Counted from the stretch's first letter, positions 25,193-34,652 are shown. The stretch: DNA of 64,000 nt from Micromonospora sp. CB01531 (GCF_001905095.1 NZ_LWLS01000083.1:124001-188000); one strand, 5' to 3'. Notes: a model not told the origin generated them from the sequence alone. Translations and numbers: made by a program.

Positions 25193-25825
25193 TCACGCGG
25201 TGGCCTTCAGCGTTTCCGTCACCTCGCTGTCGGAGACCTCGTGGAAGTCCTCGTAGTACGCGCCGACCGCCATGAAGTCGGGCGGCGTCTCCAGAATGAT
25301 CACCTGGTCGGCCTCGCCGGCCAGCATCTCGTACGCCTCTCGGGAGCCCACCGGCACGGCCACGACGACCCGGGCCGCACCGAGATGGCGGGCGACCTGC
25401 ACGGCGGCGCGGGCGGTGGCGCCGGTGGCCAGCCCGTCGTCGGCGATGACCGCCGTTCGCCCGGTGAGGTCGAGCGGCGGCCGGCCGGCCCGGTACAGGC
25501 CCTCGCGGCGCTCCAGTTCGGCCTGTTCCCGCTGCCGGACCTCAGCTTTGTCGACCTCGCTGAGCCGGTTCGCGACCATCTCGTTGAGCACCTGCACGCC
25601 GCCGGGGCCGAGCGCGCCGTACGCCACCTCGGGTGCGTACGGCACGCCGAGCTTGCGGACCACCAGCACGTCGAGGGGCACGCCGAGCCGTTCAGCGATC
25701 ACCCGGGCGACCTCCACGCCGCCGCGTACCAGCCCGAGCACGATGACCCCCGGCCGCCCGGCGAGGTCGGTGAGCTTGTCGGCGAGCATGCGGCCCGCCT
25801 CGGCCCGATCGCGATAGGTGGTCAT
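25193..25825 (-). CDS. Phosphoribosyltransferase-domain protein
   Basis: Type I phosphoribosyltransferase-fold protein of 210 residues. The PRPP-binding motif AVIADDGLATGATARAA (about residues 122-138) is intact, and the N-terminal VIVLGLVRGGVEVA fits the family. These stand-alone proteins are often annotated as predicted phosphoribosyltransferases of unknown substrate. It is probably co-transcribed with the zf-TFIIB protein and closely follows the next minus-strand membrane protein gene. Confidence 0.82.
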   Translation of the reverse strand: MTTYRDRAEAGRMLADKLTDLAGRPGVIVLGLVRGGVEVARVIAERLGVPLDVLVVRKLGVPYAPEVAYGALGPGGVQVLNEMVANRLSEVDKAEVRQREQAELERREGLYRAGRPPLDLTGRTAVIADDGLATGATARAAVQVARHLGAARVVVAVPVGSREAYEMLAGEADQVIILETPPDFMAVGAYYEDFHEVSDSEVTETLKATA

Positions 25826-25835
25826 GTCCTCAGGT

Positions 25836-27173
25836 TTACGCCCTGCCGACCGGCCGCGTCCGGGAGTTGGCGGAAGCGGCCGGGGCGGGCGCCTCAGGGC
25901 GCAGCGCGGCTTCCGGGAGTGCCAGCGCGGGGGCCCAGACCAGCAGGGCGACCGGGTAGAGCAGGTAGCCGAAACGGGTCGAGGGCATCAGCAGGATCGC
26001 CGCGAGCAGTCCGTACCCACAGATCAGCGCGGTGGCGGCGGCGGTGCGCGGCGGACGGCGGAGGAGCCGGACGGCGATCGCCGCCCCGGCCGCGACCAGC
26101 AGCGCGGCGGCGACGATCCGGCCGGCGGGCAGCGCGGTGGCGATCAGGTGGCCGGGGAACGGGGACTGCGCGGGACTGGTCACCAGCCCGTGCCCGAGCG
26201 GGAAGCGCAGCACGTTCTCCACCAGCGCGTCACGGTCAACCAGCAGGGCGGGGACCAGCGCGAGCGCCGGCAGCCCGAGGGCGCCGAGGGCGGTGCGGAG
26301 GCCGGCCCGGCGGGTGGCGGCCCAGCAGATCAGCACGAGCGCGACCGGCCAGGCGAAGAGTTTCAGGGCGCCCGCCGCGCCGACCGCCAGGCCGGCCCGA
26401 CCGGGCCGCTCGGCGGCGGCGAAGGCCAGCCCGAGCAGGCAGAGCGCGAGTACGGGCAGGTCGTCGCCGCCGGTCGCCAGGGTGAGCGCGCAGACCGGCA
26501 GCACCGTGGCCGCCTGGACGGCCCGGAGCAGCGCGGCGTGGCGGCGGGGCGTGGCCGGGGCGGGCCGGCTGCGCAGCGTGGCCACCGCGAGGGCCAGCAC
26601 ACCGGCGGTGACCAGGGCGAACCAGACCCGCGCGTCGGTCCACCAGGCGTCGACGGCGGCACGGGGCAGCCCGAACAGCGCCATGCCCGGCTGGTAGGGG
26701 GTGTAGCCGAGCAGCTGTTCCGCCGGAGGTAGCGCGGCGATCGCGTCGTGCCCCAGGTAGGGGGTGCCGTGCTCGGCCAGCCGGGCGCCGGCGTGCTCGA
26801 CCACGACCACCTCCTCCTGCGCCCGGTCGGTACGCCCCGCCGCCCGCTGGATGCTCTGCGCCACGACCGGCAGCAGCGCGGTGGTGGCCCAGGCGAACCC
26901 GGTGACCGCCCAGCGGGCGCCGAGGCCGGTGAGCGGTGCGTCGGAGCGGTGCCGTCGGGCGAGGAGCTGACCGGCCACGGCGAGCGCGGCCACCAGGTAG
27001 CCGACGGCGGCGACCGTGCCCCAGGCCCGGTGCGGGAGCAGGGTGGAGGTGGCGGCGGTGACCCCGGCGAAGACCGCCGAGATGGCGTAAAGGCCCAGGT
27101 CGAGGGCGAGCCCCCCGGCGGCGGAGTCCACGGCCCGCCAGCGACGGGAGCTTCGATCGGGGTCGACGGTCAC
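25836..27173 (-). CDS. Polytopic membrane protein, GT87/mannosyltransferase-like
   Basis: Membrane protein of 445 residues with about 11 hydrophobic segments. An acidic first extracytoplasmic region (YLGHDAIAALPPAEQLLGYT then PYQPGMALFGLP) resembles DUF2029/GT87 proteins, and VGAAGALKLFAWPVALV fits the family's conserved Lys-containing helix. GTG at 27173 begins VTVDPDRSSRR; the 114 in-frame codons upstream are low-complexity and not coding. The substrate is unknown. It ends 10 bp before the phosphoribosyltransferase gene start. Confidence 0.62.
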   Translation of the reverse strand: MTVDPDRSSRRWRAVDSAAGGLALDLGLYAISAVFAGVTAATSTLLPHRAWGTVAAVGYLVAALAVAGQLLARRHRSDAPLTGLGARWAVTGFAWATTALLPVVAQSIQRAAGRTDRAQEEVVVVEHAGARLAEHGTPYLGHDAIAALPPAEQLLGYTPYQPGMALFGLPRAAVDAWWTDARVWFALVTAGVLALAVATLRSRPAPATPRRHAALLRAVQAATVLPVCALTLATGGDDLPVLALCLLGLAFAAAERPGRAGLAVGAAGALKLFAWPVALVLICWAATRRAGLRTALGALGLPALALVPALLVDRDALVENVLRFPLGHGLVTSPAQSPFPGHLIATALPAGRIVAAALLVAAGAAIAVRLLRRPPRTAAATALICGYGLLAAILLMPSTRFGYLLYPVALLVWAPALALPEAALRPEAPAPAASANSRTRPVGRA

Positions 27174-27289
27174 GCGGCCCAGTCTGGCAGACGGGTGCCC
27201 CGGTGCCCGGGTCGTGCTCCTCGTCGCAGGGCCGCCCGGCGGCGGTGGGTTCCGCGTACCGCCAAGAGCTGGCGGTTCACGCCGGGGGA

Positions 27290-29839
27290 TCAGTGGTGGC
27301 TGGACTCGTCGGCGGTCTGGCCGGCGGCGGACGCCGAGGTGGCGGCGCGCCCCCGGCCGCCGGTGCGGCGACCCGGCAGGCGGATCACCGCACCCGCGTC
27401 GTGCAGCGGCGCCACGAGGCTGCCCGGTCGGCCGCCCGCCCCCCGCTGGAGGGCGGCGAGCAGCGCGCCGGCCGGCAGCGGTCGGGCGAAAAGATGGCCC
27501 TGGCCCGCGGCGCACCCCAGCTCCCAGAGCGCCCGCCGCTGCGGTTCGCTCTCCACGCCCTCGGCCACCACGGTCAGGTCGAGGCTGCGGCCCAGGTCGA
27601 GGGTGGAGCGGATCACGGCCGCCGCCTCGGCCGAACTCTCCATGGCGGTGACGAAGCTGCGGTCGATCTTCAACTCGTGCACCGGGATGCGGGACAGCAG
27701 CGACAGCGAGGAGTAGCCGGTGCCGAAGTCGTCGAGGGCCAGCCGTACGCCGGAGTCGCGCAGCCGGCTGAGCACCCGGTCCACCACGTCGAGCTGGCTG
27801 AGCGTCAGGGTCTCGGTCAGCTCCAGCACCAGCCGGTCCGGGGGCAGGTCGTGCGCCCGCAGCCGGGCCAGCACCGCCCCGGGGAAGCGGGCGTCGAGGA
27901 GGCTGCGGGGCGACACGTTCACCGAGACGGGCAGGTCGAAGCCTGCGGCCCGCCAGCTGCCGGCTGCGATCAGCGCCTGGTCGAGGATCGCCTCGGCGAA
28001 CGCGGGCAGCAGCCCGGACCGTTCCACCGCCTCGATGAAGCGCAGCGGGTCGATCATGCCGTGCGTCGGGTGGTGCCAGCGGGCCAGCGCCTCCGCACCG
28101 ATCACCTCGCCGCTGCCCAGGTCGACGATCGGCTGGAAGTTGACGGTGAACTCGTGATCGGCCACCGCGCGGGAGAGTTCGCCGCCGAGGGTGAGCCGGC
28201 CGAGGTCCGCGGTGTCCCGGGTCGGGGCGTACGTGGAGATCCGTTGGCCGGCGCGCTTCGCCTGGTACATCGCCACGTCGGCGCGGCGCAGCAGCTCGGG
28301 CATCCCGCCATTGGCCGGGGCGACCGCGATGCCGCCGCTGGCCTCCACGCTGATCCGCATGCCGTCCAGGTCGAGCGGCTCGTGCAGGGCGGCCAGCAGC
28401 GCCTCGGCCCGGTGCGCGGCCACCGCCGGGGCGGGCAGCCCGCGCAGCAGCACGGCGAACTCGTCGCCGCCGAGCCGGGCCACCAGGTCCCCCGGGCGGG
28501 CCGAGCCGCGCAGCCGGTCGGCGACCTGCATCAGCACCCGGTCACCGGCGCCGTGCCCGAGGGTGTCGTTGACCTCCTTGAAGTGGTTGAGGTCGATCAG
28601 CACCAGCGCGGTGACGCCCTCCGCGTGCCGGGTGGTGAGCTGATCGGTGCCCTCATCGAGCAGGTGACGCCGGTTGGAGAGCCCGGTCAGGGCGTCGTGA
28701 GTGGCGGCGTACGCGTGCTCCTCGGCGATCCGGGCCAACTCGGCGTACGCCTGGGCGTTGCGGACCGCGGTGCAGAGCGCGGAGGCAAAGGTACGCAGGG
28801 TGTACTGCTCCCGCTCGGAGAGCTCGACGGGCCCGGCGAACCGGAGTCGCAGCACACCGAGGTCGGCCACGTGGTCGTGCCCCTCCAGCGCGACCGGGAT
28901 GACCCTGCCGTCCACCACGCTGGGCTCGGGAATCTCCCCGTCGTACGCGATGCCGCCGGTCCCACCCCGGACCGTGCGTCGCCCCTCGTGCAGTTCGATC
29001 TCGACCTCGTCGGCGGAGAAGAGCTCGGCGGCCTGGGTTACCGCGGTGGTCAGCACCTGGTCGAGGTCCACCACGTTGAGCGCGTCGGTGGTGCGGGCGA
29101 GTCGCTGCCACGCCTGCTGCTCGGTGCGCGCGCGGATCCGGGTGGAGTACGCCAGGTGCAGGCTGAGCACCAGCGGCGGCACGGCGAGCAGCAGCCGTGG
29201 GTCGGCCTGGAGGATGAGCAGGGTGCAGACCGCCACCACGAACCGGACCGCGAAGCCGGCGATCCGCAGATCGATGTTGCTCCGGAACTGCCGGGAGATC
29301 GGCGTTCCGGAGGCGAGCGCGATTACCGGGATCGCGAGCACATCATCGAGCAGTGCCGCGACCAGGTAGACGATGCCGAGCAGCACCACGATGCTCAACG
29401 GTTCCCGGGGCGGCCATCGGTCTCCCATCAGGGCGATGGCAGCCGTGGCGCCTCCGGCGACCAGGATGTGCTTCGCGATGCCGAATGCGGTCTTGATGGC
29501 GGGCAGCCGGGTCACCGAACCGCACGCCACGCCCAGTCCCGTCGCGAGGATCACCCACGGCGACGGGGCGACGGCGAGTCCGACCACGATCGCGGTCTCG
29601 ACCCAGGCCGTGGCGAGTGTGGTCGACCGGATACGTACGGGAGTCTTGGTGACGGTGGCCAGCGCGACCATGACGACAAGGGTCGCCGTCGTCACGACGT
29701 CGCGGACCGAACTCGGCGGGCGGTGCAGGGTCGAGACCAGGGCGACGAGCGCGACCACTGCCGCGCACGCAACCAGGGTGAATACGACTGCGTGCAGACG
29801 TGGTTCGACAGCTTGCCGACGTTCCGTCGCTCGGCTCAA
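27290..29839 (-). CDS. Membrane GGDEF-EAL cyclic-di-GMP protein
   Basis: Protein of 849 residues: six to eight N-terminal membrane segments (about 15-225), a GAF-like region (about 235-375), a diguanylate cyclase domain with intact GGDEF near 456-460 and an RxxD inhibitory site (RPGD) five residues upstream, then an EAL phosphodiesterase domain. The EAL domain has EAL near 583, NVSP, ELTE, DDFGTGYSS, KIDRSFV and EGVE. Both catalytic halves look competent. TTG at 29839 is the first possible start because an in-frame stop lies just upstream. Confidence 0.92.
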   Translation of the reverse strand: MSRATERRQAVEPRLHAVVFTLVACAAVVALVALVSTLHRPPSSVRDVVTTATLVVMVALATVTKTPVRIRSTTLATAWVETAIVVGLAVAPSPWVILATGLGVACGSVTRLPAIKTAFGIAKHILVAGGATAAIALMGDRWPPREPLSIVVLLGIVYLVAALLDDVLAIPVIALASGTPISRQFRSNIDLRIAGFAVRFVVAVCTLLILQADPRLLLAVPPLVLSLHLAYSTRIRARTEQQAWQRLARTTDALNVVDLDQVLTTAVTQAAELFSADEVEIELHEGRRTVRGGTGGIAYDGEIPEPSVVDGRVIPVALEGHDHVADLGVLRLRFAGPVELSEREQYTLRTFASALCTAVRNAQAYAELARIAEEHAYAATHDALTGLSNRRHLLDEGTDQLTTRHAEGVTALVLIDLNHFKEVNDTLGHGAGDRVLMQVADRLRGSARPGDLVARLGGDEFAVLLRGLPAPAVAAHRAEALLAALHEPLDLDGMRISVEASGGIAVAPANGGMPELLRRADVAMYQAKRAGQRISTYAPTRDTADLGRLTLGGELSRAVADHEFTVNFQPIVDLGSGEVIGAEALARWHHPTHGMIDPLRFIEAVERSGLLPAFAEAILDQALIAAGSWRAAGFDLPVSVNVSPRSLLDARFPGAVLARLRAHDLPPDRLVLELTETLTLSQLDVVDRVLSRLRDSGVRLALDDFGTGYSSLSLLSRIPVHELKIDRSFVTAMESSAEAAAVIRSTLDLGRSLDLTVVAEGVESEPQRRALWELGCAAGQGHLFARPLPAGALLAALQRGAGGRPGSLVAPLHDAGAVIRLPGRRTGGRGRAATSASAAGQTADESSHH

Positions 29840-30357
29840 CCGGCATCACCCGTCGCTCACCGTCGTAATCGGATGACGGGCAGCGTACCCCGGGTGGTGG
29901 CTCAGGAGGTATTGCCTCAGTTCCATTCGGTGCTGCGCATTGCTCCGGCCCTCCTCCGAATCTCCGAGCGCCTAATCGGCGTCCTGCTTCCTGCGCAGCA
30001 GATTAGGAGAGGAGATGAGGGATATCAAAGATTAAATGTCGGTATGCGCAAGATAAGGAACTCTGTCGGCCTATATGACGTTCTGTCCATCAATGCTGTG
30101 CGGAGCGAAGCGAGTCATGTTCCAGACGTGCACGTTCCGTCGCCGAGCGCAGTCCCGAGCGATGGAAGTTGCAGCTTGCCTGCCAGGGTGGGCTACCGCA
30201 GGGACACATTTCAACCTTGCTTCGGTCGGCCCATACCGCCGATACGGCGGAAGGCCTGTGCGAGGGACCGCCAATGCTCACTGGCCCCCAACCATCCGCG
30301 ATCATCGGTAGAATCTCGGGCGATTGGTTGAGGCCAGCTAAACCGGAGTCGAACCTC
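29840..30357. other. AT-richer intergenic region between GGDEF-EAL and SARP genes
   Basis: This 518-bp region is visibly less GC-rich than its neighbours, especially 29990-30110. CCTAATC (29971-29977) and GATTAGG (30001-30007) form an inverted repeat whose right arm overlaps an AGGAG-type ribosome binding site. That site precedes two adjacent six-codon frames (30015-30035 and 30036-30056). No full gene is supported. It may hold the SARP gene's promoter and leader. Confidence 0.5.
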
Positions 30358-33300
30358 GTGGAAATTCGAGTCCTTGGCGGCCTCACGGTAGAGGTCCAAG
30401 GACGGAGTCTCCGTCTCGGGACGCCGAAGCAGCAAGTGGTCCTGGCGATGCTCGCCGTGCACGGTGGGCGCATCGTCACGGTCGCGTCGCTCGTGGATGA
30501 ACTGTGGCTAGACGAGCCACCTCGTTCGGCCGTCGCAAACGTCCGGACCTATGCCGCCAACCTCCGGCGCACCTTCGAAACGCACCGGGGTCCCGCTCTC
30601 TCCCGATTGGCGGGCGGCTACCGGCTAGAGCCGACCAACGAGTCGATGGACCTAGTGGTTTTTGAGTATCTGGTTGAAGCCGCCGCGAGTGCTTGGGCGA
30701 GCGGAGAGATCGACGCCGCCGACAGACTACTGACGCGGAGCGAGCACGTGTGGCGAGGCCCATTGGTGGCTGGCCTGCAGGTGGGGCCGATTCTCTCTGC
30801 CCGTCGGGCCGCTCTGGACGAGCAGCACATGTCGGCAATCGAGCTCTGGGCGAGGGTGGATCTGTGCCTCGGCCGTATCAGATCCGCGATTGCTGCCCTC
30901 ACCGACCACATCGTGGCCCATCCCTACCGGGAACAGGCGCACGCGTTGCTGGCCCGTGCACGCTACGCGGACGATGATCCGGCCGGCGCCCTGGCTGCCA
31001 TCCACCGGGCCGAGTCCGCACTCGCGGAGCATCTCGGAATCGAACCGGGCGGCGAGTTGCAGGCGTTGCGCCAGCGCATCATGGACCGGGAACCGATCTC
31101 GCTCCTTCCCGAACCGTCGGCGTCCAGACCTGGTCCCAGCGGCCCGACACCACATAGGGCGCGCCGGGGCGAAACCCTCGTACGCGAGGGTCGGATGGCT
31201 GGAAATCACCTTCCTCGGCCGGTGGTCGACTTCGTGGGGCGGAGGCAACTCGCCGCACGGCTGATGGCGGAGACTGAGGCGGCGAGCCAGCATACGTCGC
31301 CGGTATGTGTCATCGACGGCATGGCAGGTGGCGGCAAAACGGCTTTCGCCGTCCATCTGGCGTATCAACTTGCCAGCCGCCACCCGGACGCTCAGCTCTT
31401 CGTCGACCTGCGCGGGCACTCCGGGGGTGTGCCGCTGGAATCGGCGGATGCCCTGACCGTGCTGCTCCGTCAACTCGGGGTCCCGGCGGGTCGGATACCC
31501 ACTGACCATGTCCGGCGGGCGGAGCTGTGGGAACGCGAGCTGGGCTATCGCCGAGCCGTCATCGTCCTGGACAACGCGGCCAGTAGAGACCAGGTCAGGG
31601 CACTCCTTCCTGCCGCGCCTGGCTCGGTCGTACTCGTTACCAGCCGCCGTCGTCTGTCGACCGCTGACGTCGGGCCTCCCGTGTCGCTCCCGGTGCTGAC
31701 CGCCGATGAGGCCGTTCAACTGCTGGCTCGGACGGCGGGTCAGAACCGGATAGAGCGGGAGCCGGAAGCAGCGGTCGAGGTGGTGCGTCGCTGCGGCCAT
31801 CTGCCACTCGCCGTCCGGCTGGCGCGAGGGCATCTCGCCCATCGACCCTCCTGGCGGGTTGCCGACCTGGCCCACCGTCTGAGCGTCAGTGGCACCGTAC
31901 TGCGCCAGCTCGCCGTCGAGCAGCAGACGGTAGCGAGTGCCTTTGCTGCCTCTTACGAGCCACTGGACGAACCGGTAAAGCGGTTGTTTCGGCTGGTCAG
32001 CGTGCATCCCGGTGCCCATTTCGACGTGGCGATGGCAGCGGCGTTGGCGAACCTGCCGTTTGACCCTGTGGAGGCGATGCTGAACGACCTCCTCGACCAG
32101 CATCTGATCGAGGAGATCGAGCCGGGCCGCTACCGTTTGCACGATCTGATGCGGCAGTACTCGGCCGAGCTGTCCCAGGCTCCGGACGAGGCGCGGGACC
32201 GGGGGGAGGCTGCTCACCGGCTTCTCGATCACGTGCTCCACGAATCGGCCGGGCGAGCGGAACAGCTCGAATCCTCGGCACTGCGCGCTCATGTCCGTCT
32301 GGACCCACCCCGACGACCCGACCTACTCGGCCGTTCCGACCCACCCGACGTCGAGTGGTTGGAGCGCGAACGCTCGAACCTGGTTGCCTTGATCGAGTTC
32401 GCGGAGCGCGGCTCTCTTCACAGTTACGCATGGCGCCTCGCTCGCTCCATGTGGCGGTTCTGCTACATCCGTGGCTACTTCGACGACATCCTCGTCACCC
32501 ATGGTTTCGACTTGGCCGCTGCGGAGAAGAACGGCGACCGGGCTGCGCAGGCAGTCATGCACAACTACCTCGCCTCCGCATGCACCCGGACTGGCAGTTA
32601 CCTGGACTCGCTGCGGCACCTCGAGGCGGCGGTGTTCATCTCTCGCGAGCTCGGCGACCACTTCAACGAACACCGGTACCGGGCGAATCTGGTCGTTGTT
32701 CACTGGCTGACGGGCAACCTGGCGCAGGCGGTTGATCTCCGGCAGCAGCTTCTCCGGGAGCGCCCGGGTGGAGCGGCCGTGGAATCGATCCTGGCACTGG
32801 CGAACCTCGGCATCGCGCTCGCCAACATGGGGCGTTACGAAGAGGCTATCCGCGCCCATCGGATGCACCTGTTCATGGCCCGATGCCGAGGAAGTCAATA
32901 CGACATTTCGAACGCCCTCGGCCACATCGCTGCCGTCGAGAACCAGCTCGGCCACTTCGCCAAAGCCGTCCGACTCATCACGGCGTCCCTCCGGATCCGT
33001 GACCGGACGGGACACCGGTTCGGAGAGGCAGAGGCCCGCAACGACCTGGGTATCGCGTACCGGCACCTTGGCCGGCTCGACGCCGCACGGGAGCAGCACG
33101 AGCTGGCGCTCGAACTGGCGGTCGACTCAGGCGAACGCCACGTGCAATCGGCGGTGTGGAATGACTTAGCCACGACGCTGGCGGTCATCGGGAGCACCGA
33201 TGGGGCGATGGCCGCCCATCGCCGTGCCCTCGAACTCGCGACCCGCATCGCGCATCCGTACGAGCAGGGGCGTGCCCTTGTCGCGCTGGCTGACCACCTC

Positions 33301-33453
33301 GACGACGAGTCGGACGAGGCCCTCCGGTACCGCCGGCGTGCCTTGGCGATCTTCGGGCGTATCGGTGCGCCCGAGCGGTGGGACCTGGCCCGGCGCCTCG
33401 CCGGGGATGACACCGCCGACCGGGCCGGAGCGCGTTCGTCGGGGACCGGTTGA
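30358..33453 (+). CDS. SARP/AfsR-type transcriptional regulator
   Basis: Regulator of 1031 residues. The N-terminal OmpR-like winged helix (EIRVLGGLTVEVQGRSLRLG to about 95) is followed by a bacterial transcriptional activation domain (to about 250). An NB-ARC/STAND ATPase follows (Walker A GMAGGGKTAF; AVIVLDNAASRDQVRALLP; LPLAVRLARGHL), then C-terminal TPR repeats (from about 690). AfsR-like proteins activate secondary metabolism, though no cluster is nearby. GTG at 30358 matches the family start and has GGAG upstream; ATG at 30274, with GAGGG upstream, is an alternative. Codon use is less GC-biased than in neighbours, suggesting later acquisition. Confidence 0.87.
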   Translation: MEIRVLGGLTVEVQGRSLRLGTPKQQVVLAMLAVHGGRIVTVASLVDELWLDEPPRSAVANVRTYAANLRRTFETHRGPALSRLAGGYRLEPTNESMDLVVFEYLVEAAASAWASGEIDAADRLLTRSEHVWRGPLVAGLQVGPILSARRAALDEQHMSAIELWARVDLCLGRIRSAIAALTDHIVAHPYREQAHALLARARYADDDPAGALAAIHRAESALAEHLGIEPGGELQALRQRIMDREPISLLPEPSASRPGPSGPTPHRARRGETLVREGRMAGNHLPRPVVDFVGRRQLAARLMAETEAASQHTSPVCVIDGMAGGGKTAFAVHLAYQLASRHPDAQLFVDLRGHSGGVPLESADALTVLLRQLGVPAGRIPTDHVRRAELWERELGYRRAVIVLDNAASRDQVRALLPAAPGSVVLVTSRRRLSTADVGPPVSLPVLTADEAVQLLARTAGQNRIEREPEAAVEVVRRCGHLPLAVRLARGHLAHRPSWRVADLAHRLSVSGTVLRQLAVEQQTVASAFAASYEPLDEPVKRLFRLVSVHPGAHFDVAMAAALANLPFDPVEAMLNDLLDQHLIEEIEPGRYRLHDLMRQYSAELSQAPDEARDRGEAAHRLLDHVLHESAGRAEQLESSALRAHVRLDPPRRPDLLGRSDPPDVEWLERERSNLVALIEFAERGSLHSYAWRLARSMWRFCYIRGYFDDILVTHGFDLAAAEKNGDRAAQAVMHNYLASACTRTGSYLDSLRHLEAAVFISRELGDHFNEHRYRANLVVVHWLTGNLAQAVDLRQQLLRERPGGAAVESILALANLGIALANMGRYEEAIRAHRMHLFMARCRGSQYDISNALGHIAAVENQLGHFAKAVRLITASLRIRDRTGHRFGEAEARNDLGIAYRHLGRLDAAREQHELALELAVDSGERHVQSAVWNDLATTLAVIGSTDGAMAAHRRALELATRIAHPYEQGRALVALADHLDDESDEALRYRRRALAIFGRIGAPERWDLARRLAGDDTADRAGARSSGTG

Positions 33454-33593
33454 CGACTTATCGATTTCTTATCGCGGCGCCCGCTACCGTCCTCCGCGTG
33501 TCGACCGAACGGGGGTGGTCCAGCCAGCGGCGGACCGGTCGACGGGACGCCCGCCGTCAGGTTCCCCCCAGCGACTGGACGGTGGGTGGCTGA

Positions 33594-33644
33594 GGGAGGA
33601 GCGCAGTGCGGCACGATCGGCACGCTCGGCACGGCGCTCCTCCC
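33594..33644 (+). other. 11-bp inverted repeat upstream of moaC
   Basis: Perfect arms at 33594-33604 and 33634-33644 are separated by 29 nt. It lies 50 bp ahead of the moaC start and 140 bp after the SARP gene. It may be a terminator for the SARP gene or a leader structure for the molybdenum-cofactor operon. No known Moco riboswitch match can be claimed. Confidence 0.45.
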
Positions 33645-33693
33645 CACCGACGCTTCCGGCGGCTGGTCGTACCCGGAGGATAGGCTCGCGGCC

Positions 33694-34185
33694 GTGACCG
33701 ATCCCGCGCAGCTCACCCACGTCGATCCGGCCGGCGCGGCCCGGATGGTCGACGTCTCCGCCAAGCCGGTCTCCGGCCGGCTCGCGGTCGCCGCCGGCCG
33801 GCTCCGCACCACGTCCGAGGTGGTGGAGCTGCTGCGCCGGGACGGCCTGCCCAAGGGCGACGCGCTGGCGGTGGGCCGGTTGGCCGGGATCATGGGGGCG
33901 AAGCGGACCCCCGACCTGATCCCGCTCTGTCATCCGATCGCCCTGCACGGCGTCACCGTCGACCTGCGGCTCACCACCGACACCGTCGAGATCACCGCGA
34001 CCGCGAAGACCGCCGACCGGACGGGCGTGGAGATGGAGGCGCTCACCGCGGTGGCGGTCGCCGGGCTCGCCCTGGTCGACATGGTCAAGGCCGTCGACCC
34101 GGCGGCCTCCGTGGATGCGGTACGCGTCCTGCGCAAGGAGGGCGGCAAGACCGGCGAGTGGGTCCGACCGGAGAACCGGCCGTGA
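33694..34185 (+). CDS. moaC: Cyclic pyranopterin monophosphate synthase MoaC
   Basis: Protein of 163 residues that, after MoaA, converts the GTP-derived cyclic intermediate to cyclic pyranopterin monophosphate in molybdenum-cofactor synthesis. Signatures are visible: AGIMGAKRTPDLIPLCHPIAL and the catalytic region around GVEMEALTAVAVAGLALVDM with Lys in MVKAVD. GTG at 33694 begins TDPAQLTHVDPAGAARMVDV. Its stop overlaps the next gene's GTG, so it heads a coupled moaC-moaB-moeA-moaE set. Confidence 0.95.
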   Translation: MTDPAQLTHVDPAGAARMVDVSAKPVSGRLAVAAGRLRTTSEVVELLRRDGLPKGDALAVGRLAGIMGAKRTPDLIPLCHPIALHGVTVDLRLTTDTVEITATAKTADRTGVEMEALTAVAVAGLALVDMVKAVDPAASVDAVRVLRKEGGKTGEWVRPENRP

Positions 34186-34652
34186 TCCGGGCCCGGGTGA
34201 TCGTCGCCTCCAACCGGGCCGCCGCCGGGGTGTATGCGGACACCAGCGGCCCGCTGCTCGTCGCCGGCCTGCGGGAGCTGGGCTGCGAGGTCGACGAGCC
34301 GGTGGTGGTGCCGGACGGCGAGCCGGTGGGGGCCGCGCTGCGGGCCGCCCGCGACGAGGGCATCGACGTGGTGTTGACCAGCGGCGGCACCGGCATCACC
34401 TCGACCGACCGGACCCCCGAGGTGACCCGGGCCCTGCTCGACTACGAGGTTCCCGGGATCGCCGAGGCCATCCGGGCCTACAGCCGCGACACCGTGCCCA
34501 CCGCGGCCCTCTCCCGGGGGCTGGCCGGCGTGGCGGGCCGGATGCTGGTGGTGAACCTGCCCGGCTCCCGGGGTGGAGCGAAGGACGGGCTGGCCGTGCT
34601 CGGCCCGATTCTCCGGCATGCCGTCGACCAACTGAGCAACGGCGACCACTGA
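34182..34652 (+). CDS. moaB: Molybdopterin adenylyltransferase-like MoaB/Mog
   Basis: Protein of 156 residues of the MoaB/Mog family that activates molybdopterin by adenylylation before metal insertion. The motif LTSGGTGITSTDRTPEVT and the later LVVNLPGSRGGAKDGL are diagnostic. The start GTG overlaps the moaC stop by 4 bp. It is 31 bp upstream of moeA. Whether it is formally MoaB or MogA cannot be settled from sequence. Confidence 0.92.
   Translation: MIRARVIVASNRAAAGVYADTSGPLLVAGLRELGCEVDEPVVVPDGEPVGAALRAARDEGIDVVLTSGGTGITSTDRTPEVTRALLDYEVPGIAEAIRAYSRDTVPTAALSRGLAGVAGRMLVVNLPGSRGGAKDGLAVLGPILRHAVDQLSNGDH

Noticed and set aside
27203..30331. Long plus-strand open frame antisense to the GGDEF-EAL gene
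   Set aside because: Same artefact; the real protein is on the minus strand with intact catalytic motifs.
30340..30357. tRNA T-arm-like sequence (GGTTCGACTCC on the minus strand) near the SARP start
   Set aside because: The flanking 5-bp stem does not pair and no acceptor or anticodon arms can be drawn.
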